Of a DNA stretch of 64,000 nt, positions 17,753-26,065 are shown in pieces. Both the position numbers and the translations under genes were made by a program. The stretch covers positions 2,914,001-2,978,000 of the forward strand of contig NZ_CP078013.2 in NCBI RefSeq assembly GCF_024112395.2, read 5' to 3'. Within the stretch, counting starts at the first letter, position 1; each line of letters opens with the position of its first letter. The notes beneath the pieces are model-generated. The model searched no databases, was not told where the DNA came from, and saw only the letters and a program-made list of their open reading frames with translations. The DNA is from Pseudomonas pergaminensis. Its GTDB lineage: Bacteria; Pseudomonadota; Gammaproteobacteria; Pseudomonadales; Pseudomonadaceae.

Positions 17753-18922
17753 TCACCAGCCGCGCAGGCGTTCCCATACCTGTAGATCGCCATTGTCTAA
17801 AAACGCGTGGTAATGCCCAAACTGGGTTCCGGTGGCGCACGCATGGTTGGGCAGGATGCGCAGCCGTGTACCCAAGGGATATTGCGCGACCACATCCTGG
17901 TCCTGGACGTGCGCCACGCCATGCTCCTGATTGGCGCTGTTCAACAGCAACCCCTGGATCGGCGTTCCGCGCTCATCACAGAGCTGGCCGTAGCCGAAGT
18001 CCTTTTTCTGCGCTTGCGTACCGCGATCCCGGCTCATGGCCATCCAGCCGGCATCCGTGATGATCCAGCCTTTTTCCGGCTGATGGCCGATTACGGTAGT
18101 CAGCACGCTCAAGGCCAGTTCGTCGAGGCGGCATACGCCGATGTTGTGCATCACCAAATCGAAGAACGCATACACGCCGGCACGCAGCTCGGTCACGCCT
18201 TCCAGGCTCACCGCCGACAGCGCGGTAGGCGTGGAGCCGACGCTGACCTGGGCGCACGCCATCCCGGCTGCGCGAATACACTCGGCGGCTTCAACGCAGC
18301 GTGCGCGCTCCAGTTCGGCGATGGCTTGCAGGGCTTCTGGCGTATCCAGCCCGTAGCTCTCACCGGCATGGGTGAGCACCCCGACCAGGCTGTCGCCCAG
18401 CAGTCGGGCAATTTCCAGCAGGCGTGGATCCTGTGGCTTGACCCCGGACCGATGGCCGTCGCAATCAATCTCGATCATCACCGCAAAGGTTTCGCCATGC
18501 GCCCGACCGAAATCGACAATGGCCTGGGCGCCGGCGAGGCTGTCGGTGATCAGCGTCAGGGCGCAACCCCGGCGACGCAGCGCCAGGGCCTGGGGCAGTT
18601 TGTGCGGGGCCATGGCCACGGCATAGAGGATGTCAGTGATACCCAGGTCAAAAAAATACTCGGCTTCTTTCAGCGTCGACACCGTGATGCCGCTGGCGCC
18701 CGCGGCGATTTGGGCGGCCACCACTTCGGCGCACTTGTGGGTTTTGACATGGGGGCGCAACTGCACGCCCAGGGCATTGGCACGCTGTTGCATGCGCTGG
18801 ATATTGCGCTGCATTTTCACGGTATCAATCAGTGCGGCAGGCGTGTCCAAGGTTGCGGCTCCACAAGAGGGGACAGTGCTGAAATTGACGCCCTGTCCAG
18901 GACTGGATATGTTGTCTTGCAT
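17753..18922 (-). CDS. DSD1-type PLP enzyme, probable D-threo-3-hydroxyaspartate/D-serine dehydratase
   Basis: A 389-residue alanine-racemase-fold protein. The PLP lysine is K60 in RPHVKTHK. Near the C-terminus the metal site reads NHACAT, a His-x-Cys pair as in D-serine dehydratase of the DSD1 family; D-threonine aldolases have His-x-Asp there. The core start TLDTPAALID normally lies near the N-terminus in this family, so about 20 residues look extra. ATG 18922 has GGAGAGG upstream. A TTG at about 18853, with GGAG eight bases before it, would give a more typical N-terminus and leave a real intergenic gap. It pairs with a divergent DauR-like regulator and lies near an L-side dehydratase and RidA. 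Confidence 0.82.
   Translation of the reverse strand: MQDNISSPGQGVNFSTVPSCGAATLDTPAALIDTVKMQRNIQRMQQRANALGVQLRPHVKTHKCAEVVAAQIAAGASGITVSTLKEAEYFFDLGITDILYAVAMAPHKLPQALALRRRGCALTLITDSLAGAQAIVDFGRAHGETFAVMIEIDCDGHRSGVKPQDPRLLEIARLLGDSLVGVLTHAGESYGLDTPEALQAIAELERARCVEAAECIRAAGMACAQVSVGSTPTALSAVSLEGVTELRAGVYAFFDLVMHNIGVCRLDELALSVLTTVIGHQPEKGWIITDAGWMAMSRDRGTQAQKKDFGYGQLCDERGTPIQGLLLNSANQEHGVAHVQDQDVVAQYPLGTRLRILPNHACATGTQFGHYHAFLDNGDLQVWERLRGW
18871..18913 (+). promoter_or_regulatory. sigma70-type promoter of the DauR-like regulator, with dyads
   Basis: TTGACG (18885-18890), a 17-bp spacer and TATGTT (18908-18913) form a good sigma70 promoter on the plus strand. Predicted initiation is close to 18920, at or next to the ATG 18921 of the regulator, which has no Shine-Dalgarno; the message could be leaderless. 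Two dyads overlap it: GGACAG-N16-CTGTCC (18871-18898) and TCCAG-GA-CTGGA inside the spacer (18896-18907). Either could be an operator. Confidence 0.5.
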
Positions 18923-19547
18923 GAAAAACACCTCTCCCAACGATACTCATTTGATCAGCCAGCTCGAACAGATCGCCGAGGGCCTGAGCAAGACCTTCAG
19001 CCCCTTCTGCGAAGTGGTGCTGCACGACTTGCGCGACCCCCAGCACTCGATCCTGGCCATCCATAACAACCTGTCCGGACGCACCGCGGGTGACCCGACC
19101 ACCGAACTGGGCCTGGCGCGGATTGCCGACCCGGATTACCCGCAAGTCATCGCCAATTACCAGAACCAGTTCAGTGACGGTCGCCAGGTCAAGAGCACGT
19201 CGATCGGCATCAAGGGCGCCGGCGGCGAGTACGTCGCGGCGTTGTGCATGAACGTCGATCTTTCATTGTTCCGGGGCTTGCAGGGCCTGCTGGAGCAGTT
19301 CGGCTCGGTCAGCGGCGACAAGCTCATCGAGTCCCTGGACCCTTCGGGCGCCGACGTGATCCGCGCCCGTATCGACCAGTTCGCCGCACGCCTGGCGACC
19401 ACGCCGCGCGCCCTGAAAACGGCGGATCGGCGTGTGCTCATGCAGGAATTGAAAGACTCCGGCTGCCTGGATATTCGCCGGGCCATGGAAACCGTGGCCT
19501 CGCACCTGGGTGTATCGCGTGCGGCGGTCTACACCTACGCCAAGTAG
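18921..19547 (+). CDS. YheO/DauR-like transcriptional regulator (PAS-like + HTH)
   Basis: A 208-residue protein. The N-terminal half matches the YheO PAS-like domain (LSKTFSPFCEVVLHDLRDPQHSILAIHNNLSGR, TSIGIKGAGGEYVAALCMNVDLS). The C-terminus is a helix-turn-helix (RRAMETVASHLGVSRAAVYTYAK). DauR of this family represses D-arginine catabolism in P. aeruginosa, so control of the adjacent D-amino-acid dehydratase is a reasonable inference. ATG 18921 overlaps the start codon of the divergent dehydratase (both lie in CATG). ATG 18909, with AGGA upstream, would make the two genes overlap by 14 bp. The 3' end overlaps the convergent RidA gene by 13 bp. Confidence 0.85.
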   Translation: MKNTSPNDTHLISQLEQIAEGLSKTFSPFCEVVLHDLRDPQHSILAIHNNLSGRTAGDPTTELGLARIADPDYPQVIANYQNQFSDGRQVKSTSIGIKGAGGEYVAALCMNVDLSLFRGLQGLLEQFGSVSGDKLIESLDPSGADVIRARIDQFAARLATTPRALKTADRRVLMQELKDSGCLDIRRAMETVASHLGVSRAAVYTYAK

Positions 19548-19915
19548 CGCGCCACCGCCTCAATCTCCACCCGATAGCCGTGGTGCAACTCGGGCACCGG
19601 CACCACCGCGCGGGCAGGGCGGTGGCTGCCCAGTGCGGCGGCGTACACCGCATCGAATGCGGGCCAGTGCTCGACACCTGCGACGTACACCGTGACCTTC
19701 ACCAAGTCCTCCGGCCTGCCGCCTGCGGCCCGCAGGATTTCCAACAGATTATTCAGCGCGACCTGCGCCTGTTCGGCAAACGGCGCCGCCAGGTTATGCC
19801 GCCCATCCGGGCTCACCGGCAATTGCCCGGAGATATACAGCGTGCCGGCATGGCCGATCGCCTGGGAATAGTGCCCGGCAGGTGGTGCGGCAGCCGCAGT
19901 CTGGATGATGTTCAT
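19535..19915 (-). CDS. RidA/YjgF-family enamine/imine deaminase
   Basis: A 126-residue trimeric-type RidA protein. Family landmarks are visible: GHYSQAI near residue 14, TLYISGQLPVSPDG and the substrate Arg in RPARAVVPVPEL, followed by VEIEAVARYL. RidA proteins hydrolyse the reactive enamine/imine released by PLP dehydratases. Its start overlaps the stop of the preceding dehydratase by 4 bp (ATGA), which fits that role exactly. The C-terminal codons overlap the 3' end of the convergent regulator gene. Confidence 0.93.
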   Translation of the reverse strand: MNIIQTAAAAPPAGHYSQAIGHAGTLYISGQLPVSPDGRHNLAAPFAEQAQVALNNLLEILRAAGGRPEDLVKVTVYVAGVEHWPAFDAVYAAALGSHRPARAVVPVPELHHGYRVEIEAVARYLA

Positions 19916-20877
19916 GAGGCCTCGCTGAGCAGCGCGGCGTACTTGGCGATATCGACGTTGCCGCCGGTGACGATAATCCCCACCCGCTGGCCCTTGAACC
20001 GTTCTCCTTCGTTGAGCAGCGCCGCCAGGCCCAGGCAGCCGGTGGGTTCCACCACCATCTTCATGCGTTGCATGAAGAACTTCATCGCCGCCACCAGCTC
20101 GGCGTCCGACACGGTGAGGATGTCGTTGACCTTGTCGCGGATGATGGGGAAGGTGTAATTGCCCAAGTGTTGGGTCTGGGCGCCGTCGGCGATGGTGGCG
20201 GGTGTTTCGATGTGTACGATGCTGCCGCTGCGAAATGAGCGCTGGCCGTCATTGCCGGCTTGCGGCTCCACGCCGTAGAGCAGGCAGTCGGGTGCCAGGG
20301 CACGGGTGCTCAGCGCAGTGCCCGAGAGCATGCCGCCACCGCCTAGACCGACGAACAAGGCATCCAGCGCACCGGTGAATTCCAGCAACTCCTTGGCGGC
20401 CGTGCCTTGCCCGGCGAGGATGTGCGGATGGTCGTAGGGTGGGATCAGCGTCAGGCCGTGTTCAGTGGCCAGGTCGCGGCCGATTTGCTCGCGGTCTTCG
20501 GTAAAGCGGTCATACAGCACCACGCGGGCGCCATAGTCACGGGTGGCGGCGACCTTGGCAGCCGGCGCATCGGTGGGCATCACGATGGTCGCCGGTATGC
20601 CCAGCAATTGCGCCGCCAGCGCAATACCCTGGGCATGGTTGCCGGACGAAAACGCTACCACCCCGGCCTTGCGCTGCTGCTCGTCGAAACGCGACAACGC
20701 GTTGAAGGCACCGCGGAATTTGAATGAACCGGTGCGTTGCAGGTTTTCACATTTGATGAATACCTGGGCGCCGGTCAGCGCGTCGAGGATGCGCGACGTG
20801 AACACCGGCGTCGGGTGGGCAATGCCTTCCAGGCGTTGCGCGGCGTCGATGACGTCTGGGTAAACGGGCGATGGCAT
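19912..20877 (-). CDS. threo-3-hydroxyaspartate ammonia-lyase / threonine-serine dehydratase family
   Basis: A 321-residue fold-type II PLP enzyme. The PLP lysine is in TGSFKFRGA (about K53), the substrate loop is SSGNHAQG, the phosphate loop is GLGGGGMLSG, and the C-terminus ends VTGGNVDIAKYA. It lacks the C-terminal ACT domain of biosynthetic IlvA. Length and motifs fit serine racemase-like enzymes such as the L-threo-3-hydroxyaspartate dehydratase described from Pseudomonas; simple threonine or serine dehydratase is the alternative. ATG 20877 was chosen because the residues upstream do not look coding and a large palindrome lies there. It is coupled to RidA. Confidence 0.85.
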   Translation of the reverse strand: MPSPVYPDVIDAAQRLEGIAHPTPVFTSRILDALTGAQVFIKCENLQRTGSFKFRGAFNALSRFDEQQRKAGVVAFSSGNHAQGIALAAQLLGIPATIVMPTDAPAAKVAATRDYGARVVLYDRFTEDREQIGRDLATEHGLTLIPPYDHPHILAGQGTAAKELLEFTGALDALFVGLGGGGMLSGTALSTRALAPDCLLYGVEPQAGNDGQRSFRSGSIVHIETPATIADGAQTQHLGNYTFPIIRDKVNDILTVSDAELVAAMKFFMQRMKMVVEPTGCLGLAALLNEGERFKGQRVGIIVTGGNVDIAKYAALLSEAS

Positions 20878-20889
20878 GGGCGGACCTCG

Positions 20890-20926
20890 TTGTCTTGTTC
20901 TGGATAAAATATCCATAACAAGACAA
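20890..20926. promoter_or_regulatory. 37-bp near-perfect palindrome upstream of the hydroxyaspartate dehydratase gene
   Basis: The outer arms TTGTCTTGTT (20890-20899) and AACAAGACAA (20917-20926) are perfect complements. Inside them TGGATA-AAA-TATCCA is also perfect, leaving one mismatched pair in 17-bp arms. It lies 13 bp upstream of the dehydratase ATG. The AT-rich arms and lack of a T-run argue for an operator rather than a terminator. The outer half TTGTCTTGT resembles GntR-family half sites; the regulator is not identified. Confidence 0.65.
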
Positions 20927-20947
20927 GTTGTAAAGGTCTGCCTGGGT

Positions 20948-21727
20948 TCAGTGACCCACCAGTTCTTCAAGCAATTGCTCTTTGTAGCCCTGCAATACCG
21001 GCGAGGCGCGGTCCCGAGGGTGGGGCAGGTCGACGCGGATTTCATGCTTGATCCGCCCGGGGTGCGCGTCCATCACAATCACCCGGTCACCGAGGTACAG
21101 CGCCTCTTCGATATCGTGAGTGACCATGATCACCGTGCACCGCTGCTGCACCCAGATGCGCTGCAGCTCGCGTTGTAGGTGCACGCGGGTCAAGGCGTCC
21201 AGGGCGCCCAGCGGCTCATCCAGTAACAGCACCTTGGGTTTGTTGATCAGCGCCCTGGCAATGGCTGCGCGTTGTGCCATGCCGCCGGAGAGCTGGTGCG
21301 GGTAGGCATGCTCAAAGCCGCTGAGGTTGACCAATGCGATATGTTCGACCACCTGGCGATCCTTCTCGGCCTGGGGCAGCGTGTGGTTTTTAAGCGCCAG
21401 GGCGATGTTCTGGCTGACGGTCATCCACGGGAACAGGCGATGGTCCTGGAATACGATGCCACGTTCCAGGCTGGTGGCCGCGATGCGTTTGCCGTCCAGC
21501 AGAATGTCGCCCTCGTACTCGGCCTCCAGCCCGACAATCAGGCGCAGCAAGGTGGATTTTCCGCAGCCGCTGGCGCCCACGATGCTGACAAACTCGCCAG
21601 GGCGCACATCCAGGTGAATATTCTGCAATACCGGCAGGTCGCGGCCTTCGATCCGGTAAGCCTTGCTCAGGCCCCTGATCTGCAGGGCGCCGGTGTGCAC
21701 ATGAGTGGGGTAAGCGATTGCATTCAT
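20948..21727 (-). CDS. ABC importer ATPase, SsuB/TauB-like
   Basis: A 259-residue nucleotide-binding protein of the sulfonate/nitrate/taurine group: Walker A GASGCGKSTLL, Q-loop VFQDHRLFPWMTV, signature LSGGMAQR, Walker B VLLLDEPLGALD and switch His in VTHDIEEAL. ATG 21727 (MNAIAYPTH) has AAAGG upstream; the longer open frame upstream belongs to the permease gene region. It is the last gene of a three-gene operon with two permeases and a sigma54 promoter. Probable role: powers import of an organosulfur compound. Confidence 0.93.
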   Translation of the reverse strand: MNAIAYPTHVHTGALQIRGLSKAYRIEGRDLPVLQNIHLDVRPGEFVSIVGASGCGKSTLLRLIVGLEAEYEGDILLDGKRIAATSLERGIVFQDHRLFPWMTVSQNIALALKNHTLPQAEKDRQVVEHIALVNLSGFEHAYPHQLSGGMAQRAAIARALINKPKVLLLDEPLGALDALTRVHLQRELQRIWVQQRCTVIMVTHDIEEALYLGDRVIVMDAHPGRIKHEIRVDLPHPRDRASPVLQGYKEQLLEELVGH

Positions 21728-21738
21728 AGCGGGGCCTT

Positions 21739-22500
21739 TCAACGGAGGTTGCGCCAGCGCAGCAAGTGGCGGCTCAAACGGGTGAACAACAGGGTCATCA
21801 GGTAACCGAGCAAACCGATGCACAGCACGCTGAGCACGATCACCTCCATACGCGAGCCGGCTTCGGCGTTCATCATCAGGTTGCCCAGTCCCGCCCCGGA
21901 AGACAGGAACAGTTCACTGCCGATGGCCGTGACCCAGGCAAATGCCAGCGCATGCAACACCCCGGTGGCGATACTCGGCAGCGCTGCCGGCAGCAGTACC
22001 TGGGTGAACTGCTGCAGGGGCGTCAGCGCCAGCACCTGGCCGACTTCACGGTAGCGCCGCTCCACATGGCTGAAGCCCTGGTAGGTGTTGAGCACCATCG
22101 GGTAAAACGCCGCAAGGGTGACGATCAACACCTTGGAAAACTCGCCATTGCCGAACCACATGGCAATCAACGGGATCCAGCCGAGCATCGGCACCTGGCG
22201 AATCGAGTGGAACAGTGGGCCAATCAGGCGGTTCGCCACGCTGGACAGCGCCATCAGCACCCCCAGCGTCACGCCGAACAGGATGCCCAGCACCAGGCCG
22301 CTGCTGGTGCGCGCCAGGCTGGCGAGCAGGTTGACCAGGAGTTCGCCGTTGCCGAGCATTTCCAGCAACGCGGTGCCAATCGCCGACAATGGTACAAAGG
22401 CGTAAGCGCCGGCGGCGTCCTGGCGCGAGGCGTATTCCCAGGCAAGCACCAGCAGCAACGGCAGCAACAGGCCCCGGGCTTTTTTCAATAGAGACAACAT
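21739..22500 (-). CDS. ABC importer permease, SsuC/TauC-like (second of pair)
   Basis: A 253-residue inner-membrane protein with about six helices. The binding-protein-dependent permease loop (EAA loop) is seen around YREVGQVLALTPLQQFTQVLLPAALPSIATG. ATG 22500 follows TAGGAGCC, a clear ribosome binding site. It differs clearly in sequence from the neighbouring permease, so the transporter is probably a permease heterodimer. Neither gene has a solute-binding protein beside it. Confidence 0.9.
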   Translation of the reverse strand: MLSLLKKARGLLLPLLLVLAWEYASRQDAAGAYAFVPLSAIGTALLEMLGNGELLVNLLASLARTSSGLVLGILFGVTLGVLMALSSVANRLIGPLFHSIRQVPMLGWIPLIAMWFGNGEFSKVLIVTLAAFYPMVLNTYQGFSHVERRYREVGQVLALTPLQQFTQVLLPAALPSIATGVLHALAFAWVTAIGSELFLSSGAGLGNLMMNAEAGSRMEVIVLSVLCIGLLGYLMTLLFTRLSRHLLRWRNLR

Positions 22501-22510
22501 CGCAAGGCTC

Positions 22511-23263
22511 CTAGCGGGTCTGCCAGCGGAAGAGGTGTTGTTCGAGGCGACGAAACCCGTAGTCGAGGGCAAAGCCGATCACGCCCGTGACCACCACGCC
22601 AACCATCACCACATCGATACGCAGCATCTGCCGGGCCATCTCGATCATCTGGCCCAGGCCGCTGTCGGCCGCCAGCAGTTCGGTGGCGACCAGCACCACC
22701 CAGGCGCGGGTCAGGCTGATGCGAAAACCGGTGATGATCGGCGGCGCGGCGGCGGGCAGCGCCACCAGGCGCACAAAGGTCGGCCAGCGCAGGCGGTAAA
22801 CGTCGGCCACTTCGAAATAACTGCGCGGGATGCCACGCACACCTTCACCCGCCGCCAGGGCCACCGGGAAGAACGCGGTCTTGGCGACGATGATGATCTT
22901 GAAGGTTTCATCGATGCCGAACAGCAGCACGAACATCGGGATCAGCGCGATGCTGGGGATCTGCCGCAAGGTATGGAACAGCGGACCGCAATACACCTCG
23001 ACGCTCTTTGACGTGGCCATCAGCACGCCGAACGCCAGGCCACACAACGAGCCGATGCCAAACCCCAGCCCGAGGCGCGACAGGCTATTGCCCAGGTGGT
23101 CGAGCAGTTCGCCGCTGGCGAGCAGCTCTTCAAAGGTTTGCAACACCTGGGCCGGAGGCACCAGCAGGTTGCGCGGGAAGATGCCGAGATGGGCCACCAG
23201 CGCCCAGGTGGCGAGCAGGGCGAGGGGCGAGATAAGCCAGGAGAGTAGTCGAAGGAGGCGCAT
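22511..23263 (-). CDS. ABC importer permease, SsuC/TauC-like (first of pair)
   Basis: A 250-residue membrane protein starting MRLLRLLSWLISPLALL, with about six helices and the EAA-type loop (YFEVADVYRLRWPTFVRLVALPAAAPPIITG). It is the first gene behind a perfect sigma54 promoter (23301-23315) and an upstream palindrome. ATG 23263 was chosen because the open frame upstream runs through a REP element and is not coding. It is predicted to pair with the next permease and the ATPase. Confidence 0.9.
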   Translation of the reverse strand: MRLLRLLSWLISPLALLATWALVAHLGIFPRNLLVPPAQVLQTFEELLASGELLDHLGNSLSRLGLGFGIGSLCGLAFGVLMATSKSVEVYCGPLFHTLRQIPSIALIPMFVLLFGIDETFKIIIVAKTAFFPVALAAGEGVRGIPRSYFEVADVYRLRWPTFVRLVALPAAAPPIITGFRISLTRAWVVLVATELLAADSGLGQMIEMARQMLRIDVVMVGVVVTGVIGFALDYGFRRLEQHLFRWQTR

Positions 23264-23300
23264 GGCAGGTCTTAATTGGGCTAAGTACCTGGCAGCTATC

Positions 23301-23315
23301 GCAAGACATGTGCCA
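23301..23315 (-). promoter_or_regulatory. sigma54 promoter of the permease-permease-ATPase operon
   Basis: On the minus strand the sequence is TGGCACATGTCTTGC, a full match to TGGCAC-N5-TTGC with correct GG/GC spacing. It lies 38 bp upstream of the first permease ATG, and the enhancer-like palindrome is about 120 bp farther upstream. Confidence 0.85.
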
Positions 23316-23320
23316 CAAAC

Positions 23321-23407
23321 CGTAGGAGCCCGGCTTGCCGGCGATGAGGCCCTTGAGACGCGTGCATAAACAGAGGACGCCATCGCCGGCAAGCCGGGCT
23401 CCTACAG
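23321..23407. repeat. REP inverted pair
   Basis: Facing REP halves (GTAGGAGCCCGGCTTGCCGG and its complement) lie between the sigma54 promoter at 23301-23315 and the enhancer palindrome at 23433-23450. The pair could influence DNA looping between the two. Confidence 0.85.
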
Positions 23408-23432
23408 GGGGAATCACAGAAATGGTGAATGG

Positions 23433-23450
23433 GTGCTGCTACAGCAGCAC
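23433..23450. promoter_or_regulatory. SfnR-type enhancer palindrome, copy A
   Basis: GTGCTGCT-AC-AGCAGCAC is a perfect 8-bp inverted repeat. The core TGCTGCTNNAGCAGCA recurs at 28499, 32139 and 55681, each upstream of a sigma54 promoter. Here it stands about 119 bp upstream of the permease promoter, just past the 3' end of a TonB receptor gene. Assignment to SfnR is inference. Confidence 0.75.
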
Positions 23451-23466
23451 TCATTCAGCAATCCCC

Positions 23467-25932
23467 TCAGAAGTCGTAGCTCACACTGGTGTAGTAGAAC
23501 GCCCCCTGCGCACCCTCCGGGCTGGTGATCGAGTACTTCGGCACGCCGTACAACTGCGCGCCATCGGCCTTGTCCGGATGCGTGTCGAACAGGTTGATCG
23601 CGCCCACCGACACCTTCACGCCCTTGTAGAAGGTGTATGACACGTCCAGGTCGGTGACCCATTGCGGGCTGTAGGTCTGGTCCAGGCTGGGGTTGGTGGC
23701 GTTGAGGCTTTTCCATTCGCCATACCGGCGCTGGGCCACGGTGACGCCCCAGTTTTCATACAGCCAGTTGGCGCTCAGGGTCAGCTTGGAGTCCGGCGTG
23801 CCATCCTCGATCAGCCCCTGGGTGTTGCGCCCGACAATTTGCGAGCCCTTGATGTTGCCCACATCCCGCAGGCCGGTGATGGTGGTGTTGTTCTTGGCAA
23901 AGCCACTGCTCAGGTTCAGGCGGCCCCAGCGCTGCAGGTCCCACTGGTAGTTGCCGGTCAACTCGATGCCATCGGTGCGGGTGTCGGCGACGTTGGTGTA
24001 GAACGCCGCGCTTTGGATGTTGGCGTAGGGCGTGCCGGCGAAGATCGGCGTGACCACGCTGGCAGGCAACTGGTCAGAGAGGGTGATGCGGTTGTCGATG
24101 TTGATGCGATAGGCGTCCACCGTCACCGAGGCGTTTTCCAGCGGGCGCCACACCAGTCCCAGGGAATAGTTGGTCGATTCCTCCGGCTTGAGCGCCTTGC
24201 CACCGAGTGCCTGGGCTTCCGGGCTGTTGGCGCGCAGCGTGCGTTGCTGCACCTCGACGTAGTTGCCGCTGCCTGGCGGCTGCTCCACTACCTGCACACT
24301 GAACGACGACATGCCGCTCTGCACCAGCGATGGCGCGCGATAGCCGGTGCTGGCCGTGGCCCGCGCGGCGATCTGCGGGGTGAAGTCATAACGCAGCGAC
24401 AGCTTGCCGTTGGTGGTGTCGCCGAAGTCCGAATAGTGCTCGGTGCGCACGGCCACGCCGGCCTGGAATTTCTCGGTGATCTGGCCTTCCACATCGATGT
24501 AGGCGCCCAGCACCTTGCGGTCCAGGGACGCCGCGTCCACTTGGGTGATGCCCGAGTAGTAGCCGGGCACACGTCGTCCGGTGATCGGGTCAACCGTGTT
24601 GAACAGCGGCCCGTTCTGCCAACCGGCGGCTTCGCCCGCGCTCAACTGGTAGTTCTCCTTGCGCCAGGCCAGGCCGGCTGACAGGGTCAGCGGCTTGAAC
24701 AGCAGGTCGGTGGGGAAGTCGCGCACCCAGTCGAGGGTCAGGTTGGTCTGGTCATTTTCGCGTTTGCCGGTGTAGATGCTCGACGGGCTGTTGGCGCCGT
24801 AGCTGGGGTTGATCGCGTTGCGGTCGTTGGACTTGAGCGTGTTGTTGCCATGGTTCAACGCCAGGTCGAATTTGCCCAGTTGCTCGTTCTCGAAGCGCAA
24901 GCCGCCGGTGACGGCATAGTCTTCCAGCCCGTAGCGGGTGATCGGCAAGCGGCCGTCCGGGTAGCGCGCCAACGCATTGCTGCCGTAGTTGTTGCGCAGG
25001 GTCGTGGGCGGGTCGAAGAAACCTTCGGCGTCGGTATTCTTGTGGGCGTAGGTGGCAAACCCGTAGGCGGTCAGCCCCTCGCCAATGCCAATTTCGCTGT
25101 TGGCCACGACGTTGTATTGGTCCGAGACATTGCCCGCGCCCCAGCGCCAGGTGCGGTAGCGGTTGTTCTGCTCGCGCGGCGTGTTCACGCTGGTGTCGCC
25201 GGGGTAAAAGATCCGGTTGTCGGGGTTGGTGTCGCTGGCCGGGTCCTGGCTGCCGGCATCGAAACTGAGGGTGAGGAAACCGTCGTTGGGCAGCGCGAAA
25301 CCTTTCCAGCCGCTGAGTTTGCGCTGGATGCCATCGCCTTTGTCATAGCCGCCTAAGCGGTAGCCGAGGTTACCGCCGTCGTCGTTTTCCTTGAGCACAA
25401 TGTTGATCACCCCGGCGATGGCGTCGGAGCCATATTGCGCGGCGGCGCCGTCGCGCAGGATCTCGACGCGCTGGATGGCGCTGAGTGGGATCAAGCTTAA
25501 ATCCACCGCCGCGGCACCACGCCCGTTCACCAGGCTTTGGCGGGTGATGTTGGCGCTGCTGTGGCGGCGCTTGCCGTTGACCAGCACCAGCACCTGGTCA
25601 GAGGCCAGGCCGCGCAACGAGGCGCCCTGGGCGATGGAGCCAGCAAACGCTCCCTGGGGCGACTGCGGGAAGTTGAACGACGGTGACAGCGCGGTGAGGG
25701 CGCCGGACAGGTCGGTGGCGCCGGTCTGCTGCAATTGCTCGCCGGAGAGCACGTCCACCGGTGCCGCGCTTTGCAAGGCGGTCAGGTCGCTGCGACGGGT
25801 GCCGAGGACCACCACGGTGTCGAGGTGATCGTTTTTGGCGGTGGGCTGGTTGTCGTCTGCGCCAAAGGCAGGCACGGCAAGGCTGCCCAAGACCAGCGCG
25901 ATAGCGCCGGCCAACGGAGTGCGTTGGAACAT
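23467..25932 (-). CDS. TonB-dependent outer-membrane receptor (first in cluster)
   Basis: An 821-residue protein with a Sec signal peptide (MFQRTPLAGAIALVLGSLAVPAFGA), a TonB-box-like segment (DTVVVLG), a plug domain (TDLSGALTALSPSF, RVEILRDGAAAQYGSDAIAGVINIVLK) and a C-terminal beta barrel ending in Phe (YTSVSYDF). There is no N-terminal STN signalling domain, so it does not signal to an ECF sigma factor. It follows a second receptor gene on the same strand with a REP pair between, probably in the same transcript. In this sulfur island it more likely takes up an organosulfur compound than a siderophore; that is inference from context. Confidence 0.9.
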   Translation of the reverse strand: MFQRTPLAGAIALVLGSLAVPAFGADDNQPTAKNDHLDTVVVLGTRRSDLTALQSAAPVDVLSGEQLQQTGATDLSGALTALSPSFNFPQSPQGAFAGSIAQGASLRGLASDQVLVLVNGKRRHSSANITRQSLVNGRGAAAVDLSLIPLSAIQRVEILRDGAAAQYGSDAIAGVINIVLKENDDGGNLGYRLGGYDKGDGIQRKLSGWKGFALPNDGFLTLSFDAGSQDPASDTNPDNRIFYPGDTSVNTPREQNNRYRTWRWGAGNVSDQYNVVANSEIGIGEGLTAYGFATYAHKNTDAEGFFDPPTTLRNNYGSNALARYPDGRLPITRYGLEDYAVTGGLRFENEQLGKFDLALNHGNNTLKSNDRNAINPSYGANSPSSIYTGKRENDQTNLTLDWVRDFPTDLLFKPLTLSAGLAWRKENYQLSAGEAAGWQNGPLFNTVDPITGRRVPGYYSGITQVDAASLDRKVLGAYIDVEGQITEKFQAGVAVRTEHYSDFGDTTNGKLSLRYDFTPQIAARATASTGYRAPSLVQSGMSSFSVQVVEQPPGSGNYVEVQQRTLRANSPEAQALGGKALKPEESTNYSLGLVWRPLENASVTVDAYRINIDNRITLSDQLPASVVTPIFAGTPYANIQSAAFYTNVADTRTDGIELTGNYQWDLQRWGRLNLSSGFAKNNTTITGLRDVGNIKGSQIVGRNTQGLIEDGTPDSKLTLSANWLYENWGVTVAQRRYGEWKSLNATNPSLDQTYSPQWVTDLDVSYTFYKGVKVSVGAINLFDTHPDKADGAQLYGVPKYSITSPEGAQGAFYYTSVSYDF

Positions 25933-25960
25933 AACTAGGTCCTTTCAGAAACCACCAAAC

Positions 25961-26048
25961 GTGCAGGCGCCCGGTTTGCCGGCGATGGCGTCCGGATGGG
26001 CGATGTATGAATTCAGTGCCTCATCGCCGGCAAGCCGGACGCCTACAG
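25961..26048. repeat. REP inverted pair
   Basis: Facing REP halves (CAGGCGCCCGGTTTGCCGGCGATGG and its variant complement ending GGACGCCTAC) lie between the two TonB-receptor genes. Confidence 0.8.
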
Positions 26049-26065
26049 TGGGTGGGGATTAGAGG

